Of a stretch of 14,983 nt of DNA, positions 1 to 7,269 are shown piece after piece (the first letter of the stretch is position 1; the number at the start of each line of letters is the position of its first letter). Position numbers and translations under genes: made by a program. Source of the DNA: Akkermansiaceae bacterium UBA7890 (GTDB taxonomy: Bacteria > Verrucomicrobiota > Verrucomicrobiia > Verrucomicrobiales > Akkermansiaceae); assembly GCA_002501065.1 (NCBI GenBank), contig DLRK01000140.1, positions 1,435 to 16,417 of the forward strand, given 5' to 3'. A model generated the notes under the pieces. It saw only the letters and a program-made list of their open reading frames with translations, was not told the origin of the DNA and made no database searches.

Positions 1-30
1 AAGAACAACAATCAAGAACAACAACCATGA
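1..30 (+). CDS. Possible 3' end of an unseen upstream gene (partial)
   Basis: Read in frame from base 1, the first 27 bases are open (KNNNQEQQP) and end in TGA at 28-30. That TGA overlaps the flotillin ATG (27-29) as ATGA, the usual sign of a translationally coupled gene pair. If real, this is the hydrophilic tail of an upstream gene; flotillin genes often follow an NfeD/YuaF-type gene, but nothing visible here identifies it. The alternative is an A-rich untranslated leader: the same bases form two copies of AAGAACAACAA (1-11 and 14-24). Only nine codons are visible, so confidence is low. Confidence 0.3.
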   Translation, partial: KNNNQEQQP

Positions 31-1535
31 CCACAATCGACATCATCTCACCTCTCGCACAAGCCGGCACCGGCGGCACCGGCTTCCTGCTAATTCTGGT
101 TGTTTCCCTCATCATTGTGGGCCTCGGAACGCTGGTCTTTTTCTTTTCACGATACAAACGCTGTCCCTCGGACCGGGTCCTCGTGATCTACGGCAGGACC
201 AAGGGCGGAGGATCCTCCAAGTGTATCCATGGGGGGGCGGCATTCGTTTGGCCCCTCTTCCAGGACTTCCAGTTTCTTGACCTCACTCCCATCCCCATTG
301 ACATCAAGCTCGAGGGAGCACTTTCCAAGCAGAACATCCGGGTCACTACCCCCTCCACCTTCACCGTCGGCATCTCCACTGAGCGTGGTGTGATGGAGAA
401 CGCGGCCGAACGTCTATTGGGGCTCGACCTCAACCAGATCCGACTCCTGGGGCAGGATATCATCTTCGGACAGATGCGGGTGGTCATTGCCACCATGGAC
501 ATTGAGTCCATCAACGCCGACCGTGACCTCCTGATCGAGAAGATCACCGCCGGGGTGGAGGTCGAACTGACCAAGATCGGCCTGGGCCTGATCAACGTGA
601 ATATCCAGGACGTTACCGACGAGTCCGGTTACATCGAGGCCCTTGGAAAGGAGGCCGCCGCCCGGGCCATCAATGAGGCCAAGATCAGTGTGGCCGAACA
701 GCAGCGGGATGGTGAGATCGGCAAGAATAACGCCGAACGGGAGCAGCGCGTGCAGGTCGCCGCGGCCCAGGCAACGGCTGTCGAGGGGGAGAATGTCGCC
801 AAGATCAAGGTGGCGCAATCGGACGCAACTCGGCGCGAGCAGGAAGCCGAGGCGGAACGCCTGGCGGCAGCTGCCGAAAAGGTCAAGGCCGCCCAGGCCC
901 TGGAGGAGGCTTACGGATCCGAGCAGAAGGCCGAGACCGCCCGTGCCCTGCGGGAGAAGGCCACCCAGCATGCCAACATCGTGATCCCCGCCGAGATCGA
1001 GAAGTCCAAGATCGAAACCCTGGCCGAGGCTGAGGCCGAGCAAACCCGTCGACTCAAGAAGGGCGAGGCCGACGGCATCCAGTTCGTGATGGAGGCCGAG
1101 GCCCGGGGAACCCTCGCTACCCTGCAGAGCAAGGCCCAGGGCTTCGGGGACATCGTCAAGGCTTCCGGAGGGGGAGCCGATGACGCCACCCTGCTCCTTG
1201 TCACCGAACAGTTGCCAACCCTCATCGAGGAACAGGTGAAGGCCATTGCCAACCTCAAGATTGACTCCGTCACGGTGTGGGATTCGGGCGGAAAGGGAAA
1301 AAACGGGAAGAATGATACCGCGGAATTTGTCTCTGGTCTCGTGGGGGCATTACCCCCGTTGCATCAGCTCACCCGGAACGTCGGGATCGAGTTGCCTGAG
1401 TTCCTGGGCAAACTGACCGATAACCCCGACGAAGCGGCCCGGATCATCAAGAAGGCCAAGCAGGTTCCGCCCCCGGAGGCGCCGTTCGAGGTGGTGGACG
1501 ACAGCACTGACGACGCCCCCCCCGAAACGGAATAA
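27..1535 (+). CDS. Flotillin-like SPFH/band 7 domain membrane protein
   Basis: This is a 502-residue flotillin-type scaffold. Members of the family oligomerise on membranes, organise lipid microdomains and influence the assembly of membrane complexes. A single membrane segment lies at about residues 18-40, followed by basic residues (RYKR), so the bulk is probably cytoplasmic. The SPFH domain spans about 45-210. A long Ala/Glu/Lys/Arg-rich coiled coil, including the EAEAE pattern typical of flotillins, covers about 210-370. A further conserved stretch (about 385-415, TLLLVTEQLPTLIEEQ) precedes an acidic, proline-rich tail ending PPPEAPFEVVDDSTDDAPPETE-like. Length fits the family (about 450-520). 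The ATG has no clear Shine-Dalgarno and is preceded by an A/C-rich repeat. Which flotillin subgroup it belongs to (FloA, FloT or YqiK) cannot be settled by eye, so no symbol is given. Confidence 0.88.
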   Translation: MTTIDIISPLAQAGTGGTGFLLILVVSLIIVGLGTLVFFFSRYKRCPSDRVLVIYGRTKGGGSSKCIHGGAAFVWPLFQDFQFLDLTPIPIDIKLEGALSKQNIRVTTPSTFTVGISTERGVMENAAERLLGLDLNQIRLLGQDIIFGQMRVVIATMDIESINADRDLLIEKITAGVEVELTKIGLGLINVNIQDVTDESGYIEALGKEAAARAINEAKISVAEQQRDGEIGKNNAEREQRVQVAAAQATAVEGENVAKIKVAQSDATRREQEAEAERLAAAAEKVKAAQALEEAYGSEQKAETARALREKATQHANIVIPAEIEKSKIETLAEAEAEQTRRLKKGEADGIQFVMEAEARGTLATLQSKAQGFGDIVKASGGGADDATLLLVTEQLPTLIEEQVKAIANLKIDSVTVWDSGGKGKNGKNDTAEFVSGLVGALPPLHQLTRNVGIELPEFLGKLTDNPDEAARIIKKAKQVPPPEAPFEVVDDSTDDAPPETE

Positions 1536-1564
1536 GCGGATCCACCGGTTGTCCGCCCTGAATC

Positions 1565-1591
1565 CCCCGGTTGCAAACGGCTCAACCGGGG
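1565..1591. terminator. Inverted repeat between convergent genes, candidate bidirectional terminator
   Basis: A perfect 9-bp inverted repeat, CCCCGGTTG and CAACCGGGG, surrounds a 9-nt loop. It sits 30 bases past the flotillin stop and about 50 bases past the protease stop on the other strand. The stem is strong and GC-rich and the site is right for stopping both convergent transcripts. There is no T-run on either side, so it is not a classical Rho-independent terminator. It may instead act as an RNA 3'-end barrier. Confidence 0.4.
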
Positions 1592-1639
1592 TTCGGAGCC
1601 ACCTCTTGGAATGGGCATCCTAGGGGCATCCTCTCCCTT

Positions 1640-2668
1640 TCACTCCTCCCGGACACGCCAGAATCGTGCCCGCCAGCTCTCCGCTTCGGCAGGAAGAACA
1701 ATCCTCACCGGGGAACCGGTTCCCCGGATCCCGGACTGCCGGATCCGCCAACTCACCAGGTCAGGTGATTGCTCGACAGCATAGGACTTGCCGGTAGCAG
1801 TGGTGAAGGTCAGGGAGACTCCTTCCAGGAACCCAAGAGCAGGAAAAACAGGACTGAGATCCATGAGGGAAAGCGCGGTCCGCACCGCGGGGGGATCCGG
1901 AAAATCCACCACGCTGTCCAACCACTCGAGATACTGGGTCACCCGGGTCTGGTAGTCATAGGCTCCGTACTGGCCAACCCTTACCCCTCTGGGACCGTCA
2001 CCCCAGGAATTGAGTCCCGCGATATGGGCAACCCCATCGACCTCGATAAAGGCCGGGCACCCACTGTCCCCCGCGGCCCCCACACCTTCCAGCGCGGTGA
2101 TCCCCTCCTCTCCCGGACGTTCGAAGAAAATCTCGATGAAGTGATCGTTGACCTGACTGACGACATTGGTGCACTTGCGCAATCTGCCGTCATTGCTGGC
2201 TCCACGCTCCCCCCGCACCCCGGTTCCGCTATCACCCCGACCGACAAGGGTGATGAGCGCGCCGGTTTCCTCCGGTCCCCGGTAGATCGGAAGCGGAGCA
2301 ATTCCCTTCACTGGTTCCGCCAGGCGCACAAGAGCGATGTCGTAGTCATCACGCCTCCGGTTCCACCGGGGGTGAAGAATGACCTCGGCCACCGTATGCG
2401 GCACTCCATTGACCTGGAGCACTTTGCCCGCATTCACTTCCGCCGCACAGTGGGCCACGGTAAGCAGGTAGGACTCGTGGACCAGGGTGGCGATGCAGTC
2501 GCCCCTCTCAATGAGATCGACCAGGGCCGGATAGTCGGAATCGGCAACCACGTAGTCGAAATCGGGCCGGTCATCCCGGATGATGATGCCCGTTGCATCC
2601 GGCAAAAGGAGCAACCACAGACCCAGCATCGCCAGGCCGCATCTCCTACTCCTTGAAGCTGAATGCAT
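1640..2668 (-). CDS. Secreted trypsin-fold (S1 family) serine protease with C-terminal beta domain
   Basis: This 342-residue exported serine protease has an intact catalytic triad: His73 in LTVAHC, Asp110 in DDYDIALVRL and Ser202 in GDSGCP. An N-terminal signal peptide is visible (SRSRR, then a Leu-rich core, cleavage near ATG/I at about 27). Cys58 and Cys74 flank the histidine loop as in the chymotrypsin Cys42-Cys58 disulfide. The residue six before the catalytic Ser, which sets S1 specificity, is Val196 rather than Asp, so Arg/Lys cleavage is not expected. About residues 265-342 form a separate domain with YAVEQSPDLVSW, resembling beta domains at the ends of many verrucomicrobial exported proteins. 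There is no transmembrane anchor. It lies on the same strand as the heme operon but 127 bp beyond it, and is probably transcribed separately. No strong ribosome binding site precedes the ATG. The substrate is unknown. Confidence 0.85.
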   Translation of the reverse strand: MHSASRSRRCGLAMLGLWLLLLPDATGIIIRDDRPDFDYVVADSDYPALVDLIERGDCIATLVHESYLLTVAHCAAEVNAGKVLQVNGVPHTVAEVILHPRWNRRRDDYDIALVRLAEPVKGIAPLPIYRGPEETGALITLVGRGDSGTGVRGERGASNDGRLRKCTNVVSQVNDHFIEIFFERPGEEGITALEGVGAAGDSGCPAFIEVDGVAHIAGLNSWGDGPRGVRVGQYGAYDYQTRVTQYLEWLDSVVDFPDPPAVRTALSLMDLSPVFPALGFLEGVSLTFTTATGKSYAVEQSPDLVSWRIRQSGIRGTGSPVRIVLPAEAESWRARFWRVREE

Positions 2669-2748
2669 GACCGAAGCTTGTTATGGACGCATGAGAATTA
2701 CCAGATCAGGGTTTCCGGTTGAGTTGCGATGACCGTCCGCGACCAGAT

Positions 2749-2784
2749 CCCGGGGAGCAACCCTCCCAGGCGAAGATCCCCGGG
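2749..2784 (-). terminator. Candidate terminator hairpin after the heme operon
   Basis: An 8-bp perfect inverted repeat (CCCGGGGA and TCCCCGGG) with a 20-nt loop begins 11 bases beyond the cobA-hemD stop codon on the minus strand. It could end the operon transcript before the downstream protease gene. No U-tract follows the stem, so intrinsic termination is uncertain; a Rho-dependent end or RNA-stabilising hairpin is equally possible. Confidence 0.35.
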
Positions 2785-2795
2785 CAAACACCGAA

Positions 2796-4310
2796 TCAGG
2801 TTCCTGATGATCTGCCACATGCCTCCACGATGGCCTGCACCAGCCCCGCGAGGTCACTTTGGGTCGCCTCAATCTCCGGTTCCCGGCCGTGTTCGCGCAA
2901 CTTCGCACTGGTGACGGGACCGATACTGGCCGCCTTGCACCCTTCCGGCCAGGGCAACCCGAGGGCAAGAAAACCCTCCACCGTGGAGCCGCTCGTGAAA
3001 GTGATCACATCCACCCCTTCTTCCCTGATACGCTCCACCGCTCCGGTGGGATCCCCGGTCTCCGGGACACTGCGATAGGCAATGCACCTGTCCACGATCG
3101 CCCCCTGCTCCATGAGTTCCTCGTAAATGATATCACGCGTTTCCCCGGCTTTCACCCAGAGAACCGTCTGGCTCTCGATGTGCTCCTTGCTGAAGGCCTC
3201 CACCAGGCCCTCCGCCACGAATTTCTCGGGCAGCAGATCAGTGGCAAACCGATACTCTGCAATTTTCTTCGCCGTTCCCGGCCCGATCGCGGCAATCTTC
3301 GGTTTGCCGAAACTACGGGCGTCATCGTAGGCCGCAAAAAAGGCCTCAAAGAAGCGTTCCACCCCGTTGGGACTGGTAAAGACCACCCAGTCATAGGTGT
3401 GGACGTCGGCAACCAGACGGGAAAATTCCACCGGGTCCTCTGGCGGCTCGATGCGGATGATCGGCAACTCGACCACGTCGGCTCCCAGCTCCAGCAACCG
3501 GGCGCTTAACTCTCCCGCCTGCTCCCGGGTGCGGGTCACCACCACCCGCTGACCGAACAAGGGACGCGATTCAAACCAGTTGATCTTCGCCCGCTCCTTC
3601 ACCACCCCTCCCAGGATCGCGACGACAGGGGACTTGAACTGTTCCTTCTCCGCGATTTCCGCCATGGTGGCCAGCGTGCCCTCGATGGTGCGTTGCCGTC
3701 CGGTGGTGACCCAGCGCGCCAGGGCCATGGGCGTTCCGGGATCGGTTCCGTGCTCGATCAGGGCAGCGGTAATCTCAGCCAACCGCGAGACCCCCATGAG
3801 GAACACCCGGGTGCCATCCGCCTCGGCCAGTTTGCGATAGTCGAGACTGGTTTCCTCCTTGGTGGGATCCTCGTGACCGGTGAAGATGGTGAGTTGGGAG
3901 CAGTGATCGCGGTGAGTGACCGGGATCCCGGCATAAGCGGCCCCGCCGATCGCCGAGGAGATTCCCGGCACAATCTCGAAGGGCACCCCCGCCTCAGCCA
4001 GCTCGGCGGCCTCTTCCCCGCCCCGCCCGAAGATCATGGGATCGCCACCCTTCAGGCGCACCACCGTCTTCCCTTCCCGCGCCTTCTCCACGATCAGGGC
4101 GTTGATCTCCTCCTGGGGGATGGCGTGATCAGACGCTCGCTTGCCGGCGTAAATCTTCTCACAACCCTTGGGCACCCAATGGAGGAACTCCCCACTGCTG
4201 AGCGCATCGTGGATGAGCACATCCGCCTTCGCGAGGCACTCCCGCCCCTTCACCGTGAGCAGGCCGGGGTCTCCGGGGCCGGCTCCTACAAGGTAACATT
4301 TGCCAGTCAT
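2796..4310 (-). CDS. cobA-hemD: Uroporphyrinogen-III C-methyltransferase / uroporphyrinogen-III synthase fusion
   Basis: This 504-residue protein joins two enzymes. Residues about 1-245 are the SAM-dependent methyltransferase that converts uroporphyrinogen III to precorrin-2, the entry to siroheme and corrinoids. It shows LVGAGPGDPGLLT (7-19), RLKGGDPMIFGRGGEE (85-100), VPGISSA (114-120), GIPVTHR (128-134) and TTGRQRTIEGTL (202-213), the standard CobA/SUMT motifs. Residues about 253-500 are uroporphyrinogen-III synthase, which closes and inverts ring D of hydroxymethylbilane; it shows VVVTRTREQAGEL (256-268), VVFTSPNGVERFF (309-321) and a late TFTSGSTVEGF. The order methyltransferase then synthase is known in other bacteria. 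There is no CysG-type dehydrogenase/chelatase domain. The ATG is 6 bases past the hemC stop, and the likely Shine-Dalgarno (AGGA, 4 nt before ATG) overlaps that TAG stop, implying coupling. The fusion joins the heme branch enzyme to the enzyme that diverts its product. Confidence 0.95.
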   Translation of the reverse strand: MTGKCYLVGAGPGDPGLLTVKGRECLAKADVLIHDALSSGEFLHWVPKGCEKIYAGKRASDHAIPQEEINALIVEKAREGKTVVRLKGGDPMIFGRGGEEAAELAEAGVPFEIVPGISSAIGGAAYAGIPVTHRDHCSQLTIFTGHEDPTKEETSLDYRKLAEADGTRVFLMGVSRLAEITAALIEHGTDPGTPMALARWVTTGRQRTIEGTLATMAEIAEKEQFKSPVVAILGGVVKERAKINWFESRPLFGQRVVVTRTREQAGELSARLLELGADVVELPIIRIEPPEDPVEFSRLVADVHTYDWVVFTSPNGVERFFEAFFAAYDDARSFGKPKIAAIGPGTAKKIAEYRFATDLLPEKFVAEGLVEAFSKEHIESQTVLWVKAGETRDIIYEELMEQGAIVDRCIAYRSVPETGDPTGAVERIREEGVDVITFTSGSTVEGFLALGLPWPEGCKAASIGPVTSAKLREHGREPEIEATQSDLAGLVQAIVEACGRSSGT

Positions 4311-4316
4311 CGATTC

Positions 4317-5309
4317 CTAGTTTCCAGGTTCTCCGCCTCGTTTCAACTCCGCCAGCAGCCTTGCGGCCAGTCCCCCGGCATTCTTCCCGGCTCCAGACAC
4401 TGCGCCCTCCAGGGGTTCGGATTCACCGTCCTCGAACACCACCGCACGCATCAGGAGATCGCCAGGCCGTGCGCCCGGGTCATCCTTGCGGGCCACCTTT
4501 CCGATCACTCCCACCGGGGTCTCACACCCGGCCCCCAGGAGAGCGAGGAAGCTACGCTCCGCCCGCACGATCAACATGGACTCTTCATCGTTCACAGCTT
4601 CACAGATCGATCCCGTCCCGGCATCACCGGTCCGGACCTCAAGGGCCACCGCGCCCTGGCCTGCCGCAGGCACGAACCTCTCCTCATCCAGTTCCTCGGC
4701 ATAGGCCTCCTTCCCTTCACTCTTTACCAGTCCCCCGTCCAGCAGTCCAAGCCGGACCAACCCCGCCTGGGCCAGCAGAAGTCCGTCAATCTCCCTCGCC
4801 TCATGCAGCTTGCGGATCCTGGTGGGAACATTCCCCCGGCTATCAGTCACCTGCAGATCCGGGCGCAGCGACTGCAACAGGCGCCGTCGACGCACGGAAC
4901 CTGTGGCCACCGTCGCCCCCTCGGGCAGACCCTTCAGACCACCCTTCTCCTTGGTGATCAGGACATCCCGGACCGAGGCCCTGGGCAGGACTGCGGCAAT
5001 GGTAAATTCTTCCTCCAGCACACTCGGCATGTCCTTCAGACTATGCACCGCCACATCGATTTCACCCTCCTGCAGGGCCGTCTCCAGTTCCTTGATGAAG
5101 ACCCCCTTGTCGAGACCCCCGGCCTGCGCCACCTCGCTCAGGGGAACATCCGTGCGCCGGTCACCGGTGGTCTTGATGACCCGGCGCCGGATCTCAAGTC
5201 CGGGCCAGGCCGCACGCAGGGCCTCCTCGGCCATCCCGGCCTGAACCAGGCCAAGGGCACTCCCCCTCGTCCCCAGCGTGATCATTCCCTGCCCTGCGTT
5301 CTCGCTCAC
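4317..5309 (-). CDS. hemC: Porphobilinogen deaminase (hydroxymethylbilane synthase)
   Basis: This 330-residue cytosolic enzyme polymerises four porphobilinogen molecules into hydroxymethylbilane. Motifs include LGTRGSALGLVQ (12-23), IKTTGDRRTD (45-54), DVAVHSLKDMP (85-95, with Asp85 matching the catalytic aspartate), GSVRRRRLLQ (137-146) and RGNVPTRIRKL (158-168). LGAGCETPVG contains Cys262, which carries the dipyrromethane cofactor. The length is normal for the family (about 310-330). The frame opens with GTG at 5309, whose bases overlap the hemA TGA stop as GTGA. An ATG at 5285 (MITLGTRGS) is an alternative start with a better purine-rich upstream sequence (GCAGGGCAGGGA). The overlap favours 5309 but does not prove it. 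Its product feeds the synthase half of the next gene. Confidence 0.96.
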   Translation of the reverse strand: MSENAGQGMITLGTRGSALGLVQAGMAEEALRAAWPGLEIRRRVIKTTGDRRTDVPLSEVAQAGGLDKGVFIKELETALQEGEIDVAVHSLKDMPSVLEEEFTIAAVLPRASVRDVLITKEKGGLKGLPEGATVATGSVRRRRLLQSLRPDLQVTDSRGNVPTRIRKLHEAREIDGLLLAQAGLVRLGLLDGGLVKSEGKEAYAEELDEERFVPAAGQGAVALEVRTGDAGTGSICEAVNDEESMLIVRAERSFLALLGAGCETPVGVIGKVARKDDPGARPGDLLMRAVVFEDGESEPLEGAVSGAGKNAGGLAARLLAELKRGGEPGN

Positions 5310-6313
5310 GGTTCAAACAATCCACTCTCAACCAGTTCCTGGTCAATGATCCTCTCGCAGAGCCTGACCTGCTCCACCCGCTGGCCCCTTGCTTCATGCG
5401 CAATTTCCTTCAGGGCGTCGATGTCGTAGAGATAGACCTCCTCGATCCCCCCCACTTCCGGTTCGATGTCCCGCGGAACTGCAATATCGATCAGAAACAA
5501 CGGCCGATAGCGGCGTTTACGACGCACCGCCTCCACATGCGCACGATCCATCACTGCGCGCGGTGCCCGGGTGGAAGAAATCACCACATCCACTTCCTGC
5601 AAAGCGGTCTGCCAGTCGTTAAAACGCACCGCTTCGCCGTCCAGCTCTGCTGCCAGTTCCTCGGCCCTCTCGAAGGAGCGGTTTGTCACGAAGATGCTGT
5701 GCGCTCCGCGCGAGAGCAGGCTCCGGGCGGTGGCCCGACTCATCTCCCCCGCCCCTATCACCATCACACGGCTGCTGCGCAGATGACCGAAAATCTTTTC
5801 AGCCAGGTCAACCGCCACGCTGCCCACCGAGGTCTGCCCCTCCTGAATCCCGGTGTGACTACGCACCTTCTTGCCGATCCCAAAGGCCTTCTGGAAAAGT
5901 TTATTCAATCTCCGCGAGGTGGTTCCGCTTTCCAGGGCTGCCTGATAGGCCTTCTTGACCTGTCCGAAGATCTCGGTCTCTCCCAGCACCATCGAATCAA
6001 TTCCCGAAACCACGCGACAGAGATGACGAGCGGCTTCCACCCGCTCCTTTTCATAGAGATGCTCCAGCCGCAGGGGCTCACCCCCGTGCCTCTGCAGAAA
6101 GGAGCGAAGCTGGTTGCTTGCCATCCGGCAGTCGTCCGCCGCTGCATAATACTCCATCCGGTTGCAGGTGGAGAGCACGACACTCTCCTCGATTCCCTCA
6201 ATCTCGCAGATCCGTTCCGCCTCCTGGCCCAGCTTGCTCTCAGACACCGCAAAGAGCTCCCGCACCTCCACGGGAGCGGTCTGGTGATTGAGGCCAAGAC
6301 AGACGATGTTCAT
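5306..6313 (-). CDS. hemA: Glutamyl-tRNA reductase, short form
   Basis: This enzyme reduces Glu-tRNA to glutamate-1-semialdehyde with NADPH, the first committed step of C5-pathway tetrapyrrole synthesis. From the ATG at 6313 it is 335 residues (MNIVCLGLNHQTAPVEVREL). Cys50 in LSTCNRMEYY is the catalytic cysteine, at the same number as in E. coli. The RHLCRVVSGIDSMVLGETEI stretch (about 96-115) is the substrate-binding hallmark. VIGAGEM (about 185-191) is the NADPH Rossmann motif, and LFLIDIAVPRDIEP (about 272-285) is also typical. The protein stops about 35 residues after that region, so most of the C-terminal dimerisation domain of roughly 400-residue homologues is missing; short forms are known in Chlamydia. 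An in-frame ATG at 6352 is rejected because it lies inside the upstream gene. The start is 4 bases after the HemX-like gene's stop, and its TGA overlaps the hemC GTG. Confidence 0.95.
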   Translation of the reverse strand: MNIVCLGLNHQTAPVEVRELFAVSESKLGQEAERICEIEGIEESVVLSTCNRMEYYAAADDCRMASNQLRSFLQRHGGEPLRLEHLYEKERVEAARHLCRVVSGIDSMVLGETEIFGQVKKAYQAALESGTTSRRLNKLFQKAFGIGKKVRSHTGIQEGQTSVGSVAVDLAEKIFGHLRSSRVMVIGAGEMSRATARSLLSRGAHSIFVTNRSFERAEELAAELDGEAVRFNDWQTALQEVDVVISSTRAPRAVMDRAHVEAVRRKRRYRPLFLIDIAVPRDIEPEVGGIEEVYLYDIDALKEIAHEARGQRVEQVRLCERIIDQELVESGLFEP

Positions 6314-6317
6314 CTCG

Positions 6318-7085
6318 TTACACGAAGGCGAAGACGAGCAGGGAAAGCACAAAGATGATGATCACACTACTCGAGAGGCGCCGGGGCGTGATCCCACGCC
6401 AGAAATGCATGCCCATGACAACGAGATAGGCCAGCCAGGTCACCACCGCGCCCACCAGATGCAGGCCATAGGAGTTGTCCCGATCCATCATGAAAGCCGC
6501 CATGATTCCCACCGTAAGAATTCCGGCTCCCATCGTGGTGAGCCTTACCACCGAATCCAGGAGTGATCGCACCGGGGGCAGATTGCGGAAAAGCGATGAA
6601 CTCAGCTGGTGCTCCTTGAGCTTTTTGTTGAGCACCAGGAACATGAGAGCCGCCACTGCTCCCAGGGCAAAGGCCCCGTAGGAAAGCACCGAAAATGCGG
6701 CATGCATCTCAGCCCAGGGATCAACCTTGTCAGCCTTCTCCAGATTGTGCTTCAACATCCCCGGCAGCAGGGCGACCATCTGGAAGATCGCCACCACGGG
6801 TGCAGTGAAGAGACCGAGTAGAGAGATCCGGTAGGCCGGTCCCACCACGAGGTAGAACAAGACCAGCGACCAGGCCAGAAAGGCCAGAATTTCACCGGAG
6901 TCGCCGAGCGGACACTTACCCCGCAGCTCACCCCTCACTCCAAGTAGTCCGAGCTGGCAGAAAAACGCCAGAAGCATGCAGACCATCGTCCCCCGGTTCC
7001 GCCTTCCTGTCCGCACGGCCTGCACTCCCAGTGCTCCGCCCAGAACGACGAGCGCCGTTGCCGCCACCAAAAGCCACTGGGCCAT
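6318..7085 (-). CDS. HemX/CcsA-type cytochrome c assembly membrane protein
   Basis: This 255-residue integral membrane protein has about eight predicted helices (roughly 2-22, 33-50, 65-83, 88-108, 128-152, 183-200, 208-226 and 239-255). It matches the CcsA/CcmC/HemX superfamily: a motif around GDSGEILAFLAWSLVLFYLV (61-80), then WAEMHAAFSVLSYGAFALG (124-142) with His128, and YGLHLVGAVVTWLAY (206-220) with His209. These histidines are at positions that could bind heme. The tryptophan-rich WWD loop of true CcsA/CcmC heme-delivery proteins is not evident, which points to the HemX subgroup. In Bacillus HemX is encoded next to hemA and lowers glutamyl-tRNA reductase levels; here the gene is directly upstream of hemA, 4 bases away, supporting a related role. 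GGAAAGG lies just before the ATG as a plausible ribosome binding site. It is probably the first gene of the operon. Confidence 0.82.
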   Translation of the reverse strand: MAQWLLVAATALVVLGGALGVQAVRTGRRNRGTMVCMLLAFFCQLGLLGVRGELRGKCPLGDSGEILAFLAWSLVLFYLVVGPAYRISLLGLFTAPVVAIFQMVALLPGMLKHNLEKADKVDPWAEMHAAFSVLSYGAFALGAVAALMFLVLNKKLKEHQLSSSLFRNLPPVRSLLDSVVRLTTMGAGILTVGIMAAFMMDRDNSYGLHLVGAVVTWLAYLVVMGMHFWRGITPRRLSSSVIIIFVLSLLVFAFV

Positions 7086-7269
7086 GGCCTTTCCATGCTA
7101 CCCGACACCTCTTCATGCAAGTGAAACTTCGGAGCCTTTGGAGTAATTTTTCCCACTCCACAACCAACGAGCGCTCCAGGCGAAGAAAACCCTGCCCCGG
7201 CAGCCCCCTCCCGGAGACCCCTTGGGGATTTGTCTGTCCCCTCCCCTTCCGACGGGATAAGCACCCTCC
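7086..7269. promoter_or_regulatory. Divergent intergenic region between heme operon and apt
   Basis: These 184 bases must hold the promoters for the heme operon (leftward) and apt (rightward). No convincing -35/-10 pair was found on either strand. The main visible structure is an inverted repeat, TGGAGT (7139-7144) and ACTCCA (7155-7160), around the AT-rich spacer AATTTTTCCC. It lies 54-75 bases upstream of the HemX-like start and would suit an operator or promoter-proximal site. Confidence 0.35.

Noticed and set aside
1614..1632. Short direct repeat GGCATCCTAGGGGCATCCT in the convergent gap
   Set aside because: The units are only about 7-8 bp and there is no accompanying mobile element or other structure, so chance is sufficient.
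1769..2656. A 295-codon open frame on the plus strand opposite the secreted protease
   Set aside because: The minus strand carries the signal peptide and full catalytic triad; the plus-strand product has no recognisable features.
3693..5429. A 578-codon open frame on the plus strand opposite the heme genes
   Set aside because: It is antisense to two clearly identified enzymes, has no recognisable domains, and is Pro/His/Arg-rich as expected from reading GC-rich codons backwards.
6314..6352. An upstream in-frame ATG giving hemA an MCFPCSSSPSC extension resembling a heme-binding Cys-Pro motif
   Set aside because: The extension lies within the 3' end of the HemX-like gene, and the ATG at 6313 places the catalytic cysteine at residue 50 as in E. 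coli.
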